Source: Omphiscola glabra
Lineage: Eukaryota > Mollusca > Gastropoda > Lymnaeidae
Assembly (NCBI GenBank): GCA_964017045.1
Contig: OZ024808.1
Location: forward strand, 17,291,284-17,355,283
Direction: 5' to 3'
DNA length: 64,000 nt
How positions within the stretch are numbered: position 1 is the first letter of the stretch; each line of letters starts with the position of its first letter. The notes beneath the pieces are model-generated. The model did not search any database. It saw nothing but the letters and a program-made list of their open reading frames with translations, and was not told the origin of the DNA. Shown here in pieces: positions 11,480 through 25,500 of this stretch. Position numbers and translations under genes: made by a program.

Positions 11480-13015
11480 ACAGCAATAATAATTCCCAAA
11501 ATAGACGTAAAATTAATTTTAATCAAAGGAAACGTGTCCTTCCAAGGAGCTTCACGTGCGAATGTACGTGCATTGTGTGAACTGACAACGTAAACATTGA
11601 CATGCGCAAAGCCTTGCCTCAAGGTTAACACTTTTACCCATAGTTGTTTTCCTTGCTTCGCGCTTTTCTGGGGCGTGATAACTACATTAACTCTCTGAAC
11701 ATTGTCAAATATTAGGTAAAAATGGATCACTGCTGAAATGGGATTATCTAAATGTTAAATATTTGTTAATAGATCGCAGATGAGATTATCTAAAATTTAA
11801 TTGGATAACATTTTGCCTATTAGAGGTGAAAAGAAAAGAGAAACGGATTTTCAAAATTCAACACTCTCTCTCCCCCCCCCTCGACCACTAACACCACATC
11901 TCAACTTTTTAACCACCATTCCATTGCCTGCACCACTGGGGAATAAGCTTGAACCTGATGTGTGTTAATTTTTGACACACCAAGTTAGAAGCCAGGCTTT
12001 GTTGTGAGTTGTTTTTGTGAGTTTTTGGCGGCATTCCTCTAGTGTGTTCAGCTGGTTGATATTTGTGACCAAGTTAAGTCAATGCTTTTTGTAAACACCA
12101 ATCTTGGGATTTTCTCAATTTAAGTAAAATTAAAAGACAAACTCATCTTCGTTATTAATAATAATAGCGAACTATTTTAATAAACTTAAATGGGACCACA
12201 GTAGTGTTTGTCTTTTATTACGCATAATACAGAACATTAAACATTGGATGGCCTTCCAGTTTACAAGATTGTGGGCACCGCCAAAGTGTAAGTGTAAGCA
12301 TAGCAGTATTTAGTTAGCATCACTCTGACTGCTCAAGTTAAAACCATTGGACTCAGGACCATCAGGTACGTGAAAAATTCAATTACATTCACTAACAGTA
12401 AATCTGAAAACCCATTAAGGACCCAGACCTCTCTTGCCTTCATCTTCTAAACATACACACAAACAGTAGTGTACAAATTTGAATACACCTGGAACATTCA
12501 CAGTTAAAAAATTTATATAGCTCTTGTATCCATACTACTTTTAAGCATGTTTAGTAGTGTGTGCCCTCTACTGACCATTAACATGAAAACAATTGTACAT
12601 TATGCCTTGAATTATACACCATAGAACATGTTCATCAGTTGGTATGCCATATTAGTACACAATTTTAACATGTACACAATCAGTAGTACATAACCGAATT
12701 AAGAATTTAACCTAATAATTATTACAAATCACAAATTTAAAAAAAAAAAAAATTCTACAAAAAAATTTGATATAAAATTGATAACGTTCTCAGTATTATT
12801 ATTAAAAGTAATAGTGAGAAATATCTTTTAATTTGTATTTAACTTATGAGTCATATTCATCACCAAATCTTTGCAGGCAATATTGTTCAGTTCACAATTA
12901 ATATTGCTCCTTCAGGATAGCAATTTTCATAAGTATATCTCTGTGCAGGACACTGTAGTGATATCTTTTTCACATAAGTGTATCTCTGTGTGTAGCAGGT
13001 ATAAACTTATGTGCT
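11480..13015. other. No recognised gene
   Basis: A minus frame at 11431-11730 is open but unrecognised and runs into the tandem array. The rest is AT-rich and unremarkable. Confidence 0.4.
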
Positions 13016-13017
13016 AC

Positions 13018-13170
13018 AATAATCATCTCCTAATTTCATTATGATTCATTGCTTATCTTGTTGTGGGGTTGCATGTCTTAGCCACAATAATCATCTCCTA
13101 ATTTCATTATGATTCATTGCTTATCTTGTTGTGGGGTTGCATGTCTTAGCAACAATAATCATCTCCTTGT
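13018..13170. repeat. 68-bp tandem duplication
   Basis: Two nearly identical units, plus a partial third, begin aataatcatctcctaatttc and end ttagccac. Confidence 0.85.
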
Positions 13171-13381
13171 TTCATCAAATCTTGAACAAGCAGCAAACTA
13201 TTTAAAAACGGAATTAGAAAAACTAAGCAACGAATAAGGTTTTGCAATGTAGTGATCGGTTGAGTAACATAACGCACTACTGCACGCCTCTATTTTAAAT
13301 CTGTACAAACATAACGTCCACGTAAGAGGCGGCTGATCTTCGCAGGATACACGTAAATTTCCGTAATTTGTTTCCGTCCAA

Positions 13382-13455
13382 AAAAAAAAAAAGGATAAGA
13401 GGGCCTCGCGGACCGCATCTGACCCCTGGGTCGTAGTTTGGAGACCCATGCTTTA
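13382..13455. mobile_element. Possible hAT-like element fragment
   Basis: The string ggtcgtagtttggagaccca next to gcctcgcggaccgcatctga resembles the subterminal part of a common hAT miniature element. No second end was identified. Confidence 0.3.
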
Positions 13456-13459
13456 GGAC

Positions 13460-15140
13460 GTTTTTCTTTACTAGAATTGGTGATAAAATAATAACGGCCT
13501 CTGTCTTAGTTACCTGTATGGTGAATTGTTTAAAAAAGTTTAAACCTTTCAAAAAAATTCATCTGTCCCAGAATCAGGTGAGTGTCTGAGGGTCATAGAT
13601 TGATCCATTACTAGCCGAGTACCCGTGCTTCACTACGGCGTTTGAGAGAATTACAAGTATAGTAGAGTGTATTGTTCCCTTCGTCTTAGTTAATGCAAGT
13701 CTGGTCTTTTCTTGATTTTGTTAAAGATTAGAAGTCTGAATCAGAGATGATCTTAATAACAGCTTTGGAATTTGGATTGTGCTTGGTGATGCTGGTGCGG
13801 TGACCATCTTCTCCACCGTTGGAACGTAAAGGGGTGCTGGAGGGGGCCCCAGGCGCGATGAGTTTCTACGGTCCTTATCAACTTTGTGTCTCACCTGGGA
13901 AGAATCTTGTCGCGCTTTTCAATCGCTCGCTCCAGAATTGCCAAAGCTAAATCGCTTGGTGTTGGTGGGTGCCACTCTGACACCTATGTCCAACTGCAGG
14001 TTTTCTGTCCGCTTGAATCACAGCCTTAAACTCTTGTCTTTCCGGAATGTTTTCCATCACTGTTTTAAAATCTTTTATGCATGAATTGTGATCAGGCAGA
14101 TTTTTGGTTTAAAAGCCGACCATACAAAAAAAATTAATGATGCTAAGACTCAGTAAATTATTAAATCCACTCCAGCCACTTTAAATCAAATGAATTCCGC
14201 GTTCAACGGCAACACAGCCTAAGAAGGTAGTTGCTGCAATGAAATTTCTATGTAAAGTGTAACTTGCGGTCCCATGCCGTTACAGAATACAGGGGGTATT
14301 ACTTTGTGCAGCAGCATGATTGGCGTACTAACTTTCAGACATAGATTATCTGCTGGAATCCCCTGTTTGGTTTAAAGTGTGATGGAACTATTACGTACTG
14401 TTATCAGTATGGAGAAATTAATCTCTTATTTAAGTGTATGGCTCGTTCTAAAACAGAACACAACAAAAGACGATACCAAATGATAAATACTTTAACAAAG
14501 AATACGATACTCAAACCATGGGTTAATTACAGTTTATAAGATTTAATGTGTTAATTATAGTGAATTACAAAATCATAAGAAAGATAATTAAAGCAATTGG
14601 CGTACAGTATACTGTTTGGCTGGTACCGGTACGATGTTAATAAAATACAATGTGCAAAATGTGTACAATGATGAACATAATTCTACACACACAGTAAACA
14701 AAGCTCTGCCTCGTAGCCACAATAACACACACGATAGTATCTCGTGCTAAATGATCCGCCACTCTCTCATTCAATCTATCGGCCTTTTATAGTCGTTTTC
14801 TACTGATGTCTCTAGAACCGCCTTACGCATTGTACTCGCTTCTGGCTTTTTCTCCAATCTTCTCCAATATTCGAATTATGAAACAGGCCAGAGATTTAAT
14901 TTTAGCCGAGGTCAAAGGAAGACCATTTTTTTCAGCTACCCACACCATAAGAATAGCGCCGTACAGCTAATTGGGTCAAACAGAGTTCACAGCACGTGGA
15001 AATAATGAAGCAAATAAGTCGCCTACATAACATATCTCTACCCCGTAGTGAGCCACGTCCTACATCAGACTGATAAATCAACATCTCTGTAGGAAGGTGA
15101 TTAAATAAAAGAATCATCAGTGATTGCTGTCGTTTTTTTT
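13460..15140. other. No recognised gene
   Basis: Short frames such as 13884-14084 show no domain. A string accctgtgctt-like (cgagtacccgtgcttcacta near 13615) looks like a repeat edge I have seen in invertebrate repeats, but the family could not be assigned. Confidence 0.35.
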
Positions 15141-15149
15141 TTCAGGTAT

Positions 15150-15712
15150 AAAAATAGCTCTTTGGAATAGCTCTTTGGTATAACTCGTTAGAATAGCTCT
15201 TTGGAATAGCACGTTGGAATAGCTCTGTGGTATAGCTCGCTGGAATTGCTCTTTGGAGTAGCTCTTTAGAATAGCTCTTGAAATAGCTCTTTGGAATAGC
15301 TCTTTGAAATAGCTATTTGCATTAGCTCTTTGGAATAGCTATTTGGATTAGCTCTTTGGAATAGCTCTTTGGAATAGCTCTTTGGAATAGCTCTTTGGAT
15401 TAGCTCTTTGGAATAGCTAATCGAAGTAGCTCTTTGGGATAGCTCTTTGGAATAGCTCGTTCAAATAGCTCTTAGGTATAGCTCGTTGTAATAGCTATTT
15501 AGAGTAGCTCTTTGGATTGCTCTTTAATGTAGCTCATTGGAATATTTCTTTTGCATAGCTCTTTGGAATAGCTCAATGGAATATCTCTTTGGAATAGCTG
15601 TAGCTTTTTGGAATAGCTCTACGGAACAGCTCTTTGGAAAAGCTCTTTGAAATAGCTCTTTTGAACAGCCCTATTGAATAGCTCTTTGGAACAGCTCTTT
15701 GCTTAAAGCAAA
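15150..15712. repeat. 13-bp degenerate minisatellite, about 40 copies
   Basis: The unit is close to tttggaatagctc, with many substitutions and small indels. The 88-residue minus-strand frame at 15573-15839 is partly a by-product of it. Confidence 0.9.
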
Positions 15713-15814
15713 TCAAATCATCCATTTTAAAATTTCTCAAAACTGAACCTGCCTTTTCATTCATTGTGTCCAGATTTATGACATCTTCAAATGAATCACC
15801 CGGATTGTAAACAT

Positions 15815-15945
15815 CGTGGAGTGTATACCGTGTGGACATATACCTTGTGGAGTTTATACCTTGTGGAGTTTATACCTTGTTGGGTGTATACCGTGTTGAG
15901 TGAATACCTTGTGGAGTGTATACTTTGTGGAGCGCATACCTTTTA
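15815..15945. repeat. 18-bp tandem repeat, about 7 copies
   Basis: The unit is close to gtggagtgtataccttgt. The plus frame at 15791-16042 translates it and is not a gene. Confidence 0.85.
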
Positions 15946-15959
15946 TCATCTTCCTTTCC

Positions 15960-17300
15960 ATTCACATAGCCTATATCTCCTTTATCCTACTGGGCGATGG
16001 AAGTTTGAGAATTCCCCCGCCTTTAGATCGCCTATGAGATGAACCCTCGAGTTGACTCGCAAGGATAGGACTTGTAATTTAGGCCATATTTGGGATGACT
16101 TAAGACAGGCTTTGAACTCACCAGCACAGCACGCGTTCACTAAGAAGAAAAAAAGGGGGGGGGGGTAGTTTATGCCTGACGTCCCCACCCATACATCATT
16201 TACTTTTTTGCATGTCCAGAAGATTCCCGTCCATGCTTCTATTCCCCTATTGAGAGCCATGGTGCACTTATCCCATAAAAATCATATTGCACTCTCGAAT
16301 TACCTGAGATGTGTTACACCTTTTATTAATGTTGCATAATGTAGTCTTAGAGTGATTTCAGTTTAAGTTGAGAAGCAGTTTGAAGGCATCGTGAGCTTTT
16401 CATTCTACCGTCCAACCAAGTTTAACATATGATTTATACGAGAAAGCTACGAAAATCACAATTTTGTTTTCTTTTCGTGCGCTATGAAGCTAGAGATTAG
16501 TTATTGCGCGCTATTCAATGAAATTACCGCCAAATCTAATGTCTTTCACACAAAAAACTTGATTCCTGGTTCCTCGTGAACTTCTTTTTTTTTTTTTTAG
16601 ACATATGAGTGTATCGGCCTTCCTGATACCTAGTTTTTCCTTTTTTAAAATATCTAAGAATGCTAAACTAATTCATGCCAGGTTTCACAATTACAGCCCC
16701 CCCCCCCCCACATTTTTTCTCTCCAGACCGGGACACTCGACATTTTCTCACCAAAGCCACTGGTCCTTTATTTATTTTGACCAACCTAAAAGCTGCACTT
16801 TATTCCCTCTTAAACTGGTCTCACTCTAGTGTGAATTCATTAACCTCGTTTAATACTTTATCATTTGAATTAGCATCGACACCTTTAAAATTACATTGTC
16901 AAAATACCTACAACTTTACAACGCGGAAAGGAAACAACAAAATTCTACTGTTTAACTAATATTATTAACAAATAACTATTATCTTGACAAGCTTAACAAA
17001 ATGATCAAAAGTTATTGAAAGATAAAAAAAGTATCTGCATCTTATTGTGGTACAAGACGATGTACCCGTCGTCGCTAGGGTTTCCATTCGGAACAATCTG
17101 CTGAAGCGTCATCAGCGAACACATAAATTCCAAGCTCTGTCGAAAACGCTTCGCTAGAAACCCAATCGATATTTAAAAAAAATTCTTTTTAAAAAAAATC
17201 CAATTTAAAAAAACTCATTTAAACATTCAGTTTGTGGTCATGAAGCTGGACCGAGGTTTTAAAAACAAGCAACATGATTTAAAAACAAATGGATTTTAAA
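15960..17300. other. No recognised gene
   Basis: The open frames (15982-16260 minus, 16675-16959 plus) are unrecognised. There is a G tract at 16156 and a C tract near 16698. Confidence 0.4.
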
Positions 17301-17310
17301 AAAAATATTT

Positions 17311-17424
17311 ATCTTATGAACAGACGTATTCACCAATGCCAAAGTTATGTCTTATGAACAGACGTATTCACCAATGCCAAAGTTATTTCTTATGAACAGA
17401 CGTATACACCAATGCCAAAGTTAT
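17311..17424. repeat. 38-bp tandem repeat, 3 copies
   Basis: The unit begins cttatgaacagacgtattca and continues ccaatgccaaagttatgt. It lies just downstream of gene A. Confidence 0.85.
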
Positions 17425-17538
17425 GGCCGTTTATAAATTAAAATGGAAAGCAAATTTAACTGTCCCATAAAATAAGGAATCTATAGAAAGCATCAATTTA
17501 GATATTCAAATTACATTTGACCTTTTTCAACGCCAATT

Positions 17539-17544
17539 TTTTAT
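17539..17544 (-). terminator. Possible poly(A) signal of gene A
   Basis: I noted this minus-strand AATAAA about 330 bases beyond the gene A stop. It is weak evidence because the region is AT-rich. Confidence 0.25.
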
Positions 17545-17870
17545 TCTATCGAGCAATGTATTAAGAGGTGATGTTAAGAAATAAATATACACATTTCACC
17601 ACGTTTTACTTTCTCATTTATAATTTCTTTTTTTTTTACTACACAAGAAACATTTGTATGTAAAAAATAAAACTAGATCAATATTTTTGAATATATAGGA
17701 GAGAGCCACGGGGAAAGATTCTTGATGAAATCCCCATTCATTTAATCGACACCTTAAGAGATACCTATAGCACTAGAGCAAGCCTAAAATTTAATCAGCG
17801 GCCAATTAGCTAAAGACACAAGGCACCTGCCTCTCGTCGTTCTTACCGAGTAATAATGTAATAAATACAT

Positions 17871-19464
17871 TCAACAATCTCTCCTCTCACATACGTAACG
17901 ATGAACCTTGCTGCAATTCTCGTCATTAAATGCTGCCACCCTGGCCTTATACTGGACGCAATCCTCATTCTTGTTATTGTCCGGTTGGCCGCGTTCAAAC
18001 ATCTTTTTCTTAAAAACTGGATCAATTTCCAGGCCACTGTTTGCCCAGGTAAATTTTCCTTCTACATTCCTATCGTCAAGACCAATCCAGGTAGAAAAGC
18101 GTGTATCTATAATGTTAGAAAAAAAACGGAATTTCTCCAAGGTGTCTGGGACGAAGAGATACGAGTTTAACTTATCACAGGCAGCGGTTGCGTCGGCGTA
18201 TGTTGAAAAGGTGGTCTCGTAATAATAGCTGACTCTCATACTTCCATTGACAAAGTCACTGAAATGATAGAACATGACATTAAATAATATTTAAGAAAAA
18301 CAGCTTTCAAGCATTTGCACAGTGTAATGCAAGTGGAAGAATGTGTGGGATCTTTGCAACAGTTGCAGAGTGTGTGGCAAGTGGAAGAAGGTGTGTGATC
18401 TTTGCAACAGTTGCAGAGTGCGTGGCAAGTGGAAGAAGGTGAGTGATCTTTGAAACAGCTGCAGAGTGTGTGGCAAGTGGAAGAAGGTGTGTGATCTTTG
18501 CAACAGCTGCAGAGTGTCAATCAAGTGGAAGAAGGTGTGTGATCTTTGAAACAGCTGCAGAGTGTGTGGCAAGCGGAAGAAGGTGTGTGATCTTTGAAAC
18601 AACTGCAGAAATTGTGTTAAGTGGAAGAAGGTGTGTGATCTTTGCAACAGTTGCAGAGTGCGTGGCAAGTGGAAGAAGGTGAGTGATCTTTGAAACAGCT
18701 GCAGAGTGTGTGGCAAGTGGAAGAAGCTGTGTGATCTTTGCAACAGCTGCAGAGTGTCAATCAAGTGGAAGAAGGTGTGTGATCTTTGAAACAGCTGCAG
18801 AGTGTGTGGCAAGCGGAAGAAGGTGTGTGATCTTTGAAACAACTGCAGAAATTGTGGCAAGTGGAAGAAGGTGTGTGATCTTTGAAACAACTGCAGAATG
18901 TGTGGCAAGTGGAAGAAGGTGTGTGATCTTTGAAACAACTGCAGAGTGTGAGGCAAGTGGAAGAAGGTGTGTGATCTTTAAAACAGCTGCAGAATGTGTG
19001 GCAAGTGGAAGAAGGTGTGTGATCTTTGAAACATCTGCAGAGTGTGTGGCAAGTGGAAGAAGGTGTGTGATCTTTGAAACAGCTGCAGAGTGTGTGGCCA
19101 GTGGAAGAAGGTGTGTGATCTTTGCAACAGTTGCAGAGTGTGTAGCAAGTGGATGAAGGTGTGTGATCTTTGAAACAATAGCAGAGTGTGTGATCTTTGG
19201 AACAGCTGCACAGTGTAAAGAAGTTGTAGAAGGGAATGATTATTTTCAGTGTCTACATTTCTTTTTCTTTAAAATTGAAATTTTCAAGTATATTAATATT
19301 GTCCATTCTCAAGGCTAAGTCAAAGTCAAATCTTGCAGAAACAGCGTTGAGGCTGTGCGAACGGAGAACACAAAAACATGAGGTACAGCTTGAAAATAGA
19401 AATAAAAAATTAAGACTTTCGTCTCAAAGCTGTCATCGGCAATTAAAAGAACCCCAGAAGAAAT

Positions 19465-19511
<47 letters not shown>

Positions 19512-22500
19512 CATATATTAATCAAATGCATTGTTTCATTACGAAGGCCGGAGAGGAAGGGTGGCTAAATGGACAATAATTCCCCCCCCCACCGCCTTTT
19601 TTGCATTTATTCGGCCTTCTTTTATTATGCGAACACAAATAAAAATAGATCCTTCTATCTGTTAAAATTGCATTGGATATATCATTCTGTTAAAATTGCA
19701 TTGGATATATACTTCTAACTGTTAAAATTGCATTGGATATATCATTCTATTAAAATTGCATTGGATATATACTTCTAACTGTTAAAATTGAATTGGATAT
19801 ACCATTCTAACTTAAAATTGCATTGGATATATCATTCTGTTAAAATTATTGAAAATAATTAGGCTTATTAAATTAAATGGACCACTGAATCTGGAGAATT
19901 CGGGCATTGTCTCAAGCGAGTGGAAGACTGGGGCATTGTTCAGTGGTAGACTGGGGGCATTGTTCAGTGGTAGACTGGGGCATTGTTCAGTGGTAGACTG
20001 GGGCACTGTTCAATGGTAGATTGGGGGCATTGTTCAGTGGTAGACTGGGGCATTGTTCTGTGGTAGACTGGGGGCATTTTTCAGTGGTAGACTGTCGGCA
20101 TTGTTCAGTGGTAGACTGGGGCATTGTTCAGTGGTAGACTGGGGCATTGTTCAGTGGTAGACTGGGGCATTGTTCAGTGGTAGACTGGGGGGCATTGTTC
20201 AGTGGTAGACTGGGGCATCGTTCAGTGGTAGACTGGGGCATTGTTCAGTGGTAGACTGGGGCATTGTTCAGTGGTAGACTGGGGCATTGTTCAATGGTAG
20301 ATTGTGGGCATTGTTCAGTGGTAGACTGGGGCATTGTTCTGTGGTAGACTGGGGGCATTGTTCAGTGGTAGACTGGGGTCATTGTTCAGTGGTAGACTGG
20401 GGCATTGTTCAGTGGTAGACTGGGGCGTCCAAGTTTGCCGGGACAAAAATCAAAGCCGCTCTATCAGCCAAGGTGACATATCGCTTTACGGTGAGACAAA
20501 CCGACAGTCGAAATACAAAAACGATAAACTTAAAATCTTCAGAAAACATTTAGATTTAGAAAACAATTCAAAATTCCAGGACCCCCCCCCCCCCTACACA
20601 CACAGTGGCGTAGCGAGCTTAGCTCGCGCCCGGGGCACAATCCCTTTTTAGCGCCCCCAATACAATATTATAGTAAAATATACCATTTGGCGCCCCTTTG
20701 TGAGTAGCGCCCTGGGCATGATGCCCCCCCCTTGACCCCCCTAACTACGCCACTGCCCCCCCACCAATATGATGGTTGTTGCATAAGCAACAGTTGTAAA
20801 AAATATGTTTAATTCTTCAGTAGTGGCACGAGATTGGGATATCTTGTGGGAATGAAACCACTCATGGTCAGGACTCCAACATGCAGGCACTATTGGTTTT
20901 TTTAAACTTGATTTTATTTTGTTATGAACTAGTGTGTGTGGTGTGTTAGGGGGGGAAGCTTACGGTAGTTGGGGCGTTAGGAGCGTTTTTTACCTTTGTG
21001 TATGCCACGTCATTTGTGTCGGCAGTCTTGGGATCTGTTTGGTCTGGTTAGGTAAGGTCGATATGCAATGAGGAGGAATGAACTCCGCATGAACACTGGA
21101 GAGAGAGAGAGAGAGAGAGAGAGTAGTGTATTGAGTTGTCGTCATTAGCAGACGAAAAGTGCAGTACCTGTTAGTCAGTGGCCGTCAGAGTGGCGAGAGT
21201 CGTCGGGGAGCGTGTAATCAGTATCTTTTATTTTGATGTTAATTGCATGACCAATTTAAACAGCTATGTTGGAACGATCAATTTAAACATAACGACAAAT
21301 TTGAATCTGCTCATATCTAAATTATACATTATGGCAAAGGCAGGATCAATTAACAATATTCAACAATATTTTTTTAAAAATGTATTTGTTGTGAACATGA
21401 TTTGTTATTGTGATATCTTGGTATGAAAGGTTGTCCATACATGGTGAGAGTTTTGAATGTGAGAATCATTGTTATTAGTGTGAATACTTTTTGGGTGCGT
21501 GAGTTGTTATGAATTGTGTTAGTGTTGCTGAATGGTCATTGGCTGACAGGGGAATTATGAATAAACAAGAGCGTGTATAAAAGGACATCGTGTTGGTTAG
21601 TCGAGAGAGAAGACAAGAGATTTGTATAGGAAGACCGGAGAGAGAATACAGAGATGTTGAGATCGTGAGAGTCCTGTGTTAGGCTGAGCTTTATTCCATA
21701 CATGTGTGAGGAAGACTTTGATTGTGTGATTAGGTATTGGTGTCTCCTGATGAGACCACACAGGAAGACTTTGATTGTGTGATTAGGTATTGGTGTCTCC
21801 TGATGAGACCACACAGTTGTACATAGTGAATAAAGAATTGAATTATGGAACTCGGTTAACATTTGTGGACTTAATAGTGTAATTGTTTCATTGTGTGGAC
21901 CTGATGAGAATCCTAGACAACGAGAGTAGGCCGTAGAGTATGTAGGCCGTAACATTTGGAGGCCGCAATGAAATTAGGTCATAACAGTATTGTATGTTCC
22001 AGTTTCTCATTCCAAAACATATACGGATGCCCTTTGTCCTACTCCTTGAAACCAAAGTTTCCAGAATATACATGAATGCCCTTGTCCTACTCATTGAAAC
22101 CAAAGTTTCCAGAATATACATGAATGCCCTTGTCCTACTCATTGAAACCAAAGTTTCCAGAATATACATGAATGCCCTTGTCCTACTCATTGAAACCAAA
22201 GTTTCCAGAATATACATGAATGCCCTTGTCCTACTCATTGAAACCAAAGTTTCCAGAATATACATGAATGCCCTTGTCCTACTCATTGAAACCAAAGTTT
22301 CCAAAACTGCACAGTGCAGCGTCCTTTGAGAAGTGTCCTCCACACAGGGGCCCCCGCCCCCCCCCCCGGCGAACTGAAAACTAAATCCCATGAAATTTTC
22401 GACTTTTCGCAGAATTTGACAGATGGCGCCTTGGGAAGGGCAAGGGCGAAATGGCACGCAAGGACAGGGGACTTCTGAGCTAAACGGTGAATAGAAAATG

Positions 22501-25500
22501 AAGAAGACAAGAGACGTTTCGGTCGATGTCTGACAGACCAAAGAAGAAAAAAAATATCACTTACCTGAATTTAGGATATAGCTGGCAGCTGTCGCACAAA
22601 TATAAATCACCTTCTGTGACGGTTGGTGGAGGACAGTGACTGGCTAAGTCATTTGCTGGTGTACACAGTTTTGTCTCGTTGTTGAACATGAAACATCGGC
22701 ACTTTGTTGAGAACCTGAAAACGGAAATCTAAACAGTTGAGCGCAAACGAAACATCTGAAATCCAAGCTAAAGGCATACACGTTTTCCTGATTCGTTTCG
22801 TTTACTTTAAATCTCTGACCTATCCTTTCCGTTATACTTGTAAACTTACTGAAAGGTGGCAATATCCATCGATCTAACCATACATCTACCCGTCCATCCT
22901 TCCACCCACCCATCCATTCATCAACCCACCTTCCATCCACCCACCAACTATCCATCTATACCACCATTCATCCAACCATCCATCCACCCACACATCCATA
23001 CAATCAACCATCCCTCCATCCATCCATTTATTCATTCATCCAACCTACCATCCATCCACCCACCCACCTATCCATCCATCCATCCATTCATCTATCCATA
23101 ATTCTAAACTTTTCAGCTGTAACCCAAGGTGTTAAAAATCGTGTCTTTTGTTTTGAAACTCTATAAAAATTGAAAAGAAAAAGAACACCTATTTTTAAGT
23201 CTTTTGTGCAAGACGAATATAAGTTTTGTAACAGGCTTAGCTGTGCATTGACGAATTAAATTTGGAATATTAATTCCACCAATCCCTGTGGCGCTACACC
23301 CAATTTAGACCTTCGGCCCGCCTCACCACTTCCTTCCACTCAGACCATCCACCCATCCCTGTGGCGCTACACCCAATTTAGACCTTCGGCCCGCCTCACC
23401 ACTTCCTTCCACTCAGACCATCCACCCATCCCTGTGGCGCTACACCCAATGTAGACCTTCGGCCCGCCTCACCACTTCCTTCCACTCAGACCTAACTGAT
23501 GCGTGTTTTTGTCCATGCTTGGACTCGCAGCTGCTGTATATCGTTTTTCCACATCATCTATCCGTTTAAGTCTAGGTCTACCTTTGAACCGTTTTCCTCT
23601 GGGGTTTTAGTCGTGTACCTTTTTCACGCCTCAATCATTTGGCATTTTTCTAATTTGGGATATTTGACTTTTTTAAAACAAAAAAGTGTGTCGAATGATA
23701 ACATCTTAAGCATAACAATCATGTTTTATACTGATTTGAAAAACGTTTTTAAATAAATAACTAGTTTGTCATAAGTCATTGGATGCCTCATTAGTGATGA
23801 AACATGAGAAGGCCAATTAAGATTTTTAAAGTTCGTCTAATTCCCGTTTGTTGCCCCAACTTGGCCTTCACAAACGCTGAATATTATATTATTATCAAAC
23901 CGAAAAAAATGGAAAAAAAAAGTTAATAAAGATATACATTTTCGCGTATATAAGACGCGTATTAAACAAAGTTTTACACACCCCGCACAGAGGGTCCGTG
24001 TTAAATATGGGTGCGTCTTATAATTAGGTGTGTCTTATAGGCGCGAAAATACAGCAATTATTTTTTAACACGATTTAACGGTAAATTGTGAGATATTAAA
24101 AGACAATTATTGCGGCTGGTATTCACGTTTCACGATTTTCATTTCTAGTTGTAAAAACAATTGGTAAGTGTTCAGTAATGACCACTTGCAACATTCCAAT
24201 GGTAAGTGTTCAATAATGACCACTTGTAACATTCCAATGGTAAGTGTTCAGTAATGACCACTTGTAACATTCGAATGGTAAGTGTTCAGTAATGACCACT
24301 TGTAACATTCGAATGGTAAGTGTTCAGTAATGACCACTTGTAATATTCCATTGGTATGTGTTCAGTAATGACCACTTGTAACATTCCAATGGTAAGTGTT
24401 CAGTAATGACCACTTGTAACATTCCAATGGTAAGTATTCAGTAATGACCACTTGTAACATTACATTGCACTCCGCTTCGAATTTAAAAATCCTTTCGTTT
24501 CAATGTTTTGTATATCAAAGAAGCCACATTTACATCTGGCGTTTTTTATTGTAGAATGTAGATACCAGGTACTCAACCCATCCGCTATTATTGGCCCGGC
24601 GGCGGATAAGAATAAACAATAATCGTTGCGGTCCTGCCTCAGACAATTCTTTGATCTACTGGTAAACTAAAAATGATAATGAAGCCTTGTGTACAGCCGA
24701 CGGGTGATGAAATATTGGACGAATTTTAATTTATGATAACGGAAAGGAAACCACTGGGTATACATTACTCAGTGCTGGGTGGCCGAGTGGTCTTAAACTG
24801 AGCAAATCGCAAGTTGATGGTCTGGAGTGCAATCCCCGCCAAAGCCCAATCAAGCAAAACACCACCGGGTGGATGGGACTCGTTAACCTTGGATGGAGAT
24901 TCATCTTAGAGAAGGCAACTCTGAATTCAAACCCGAAATAAAACATGATACATTGAAACATTCCGACAACTCCTGCACTGGTGCCAAGCTGTATCATCCA
25001 CATGTTATTATTGGGGTTATCCAGCGGCGTGGAGAGAGGCGATGTGCTGTTTGGGAACCAGCTGCTTATAATCCTAGAAGAGTAATCCAAGTCCTGCGAA
25101 TTTCCATGCCTAGTGAAGGACGGATGCCAGCAAAAGTGCGGCAGATTACTAGGCCGCCTGCGTCTTATATAATTTTATTTCTATAAATCGTGTGCGTCTT
25201 ATATACGGGTGCGTCTTATATGCGCGAAAATCGAAATGACAAAATACCTTCTGTGACAATGAACAGCACAGGAAATGATGGACTCGTCCAGCCAACCAGG
25301 TGACAATCTCTTAGGCCCAGACATTTCTGATTTTGTTCTGACAAATGTGGTTGAACTTTTACGTTCTATAGAACTCACGTTCGTCCTATTTACTGCCAGC
25401 ACGATCACTGAAGAATAAATATGACGTCTTCAGAAAATTAGTAATATTTATTTATGCATCTAATAGTAAATCTTTTTAAAATCATACGTCTGCCAAACAC

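Noticed and set aside
13610..15120. A transposon starting at cgagtacccgtgcttc
   Set aside because: The string looks like a repeat edge, but I could not find a second end, a target duplication or coding sequence.
18291..19156. Open frames of 157-221 residues with repeating QRSHTFFHLPHTLQL or FETAAECVASG
   Set aside because: They translate a 48-bp minisatellite on both strands. The unit length is a multiple of three, which keeps frames open by itself.
21888..22541. 217-residue minus frame as a gene
   Set aside because: Its centre is the 48-bp repeat at 22003-22307. The flanks have no recognisable domain and it lies within gene A intron 3.
22856..23101. Pro/His/Ser-rich protein frame
   Set aside because: Simple CCAT repeat.
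24774..24850. tRNA-Leu or tRNA-Ser gene
   Set aside because: Box B is degraded, the arms do not pair well and a long SINE body follows.
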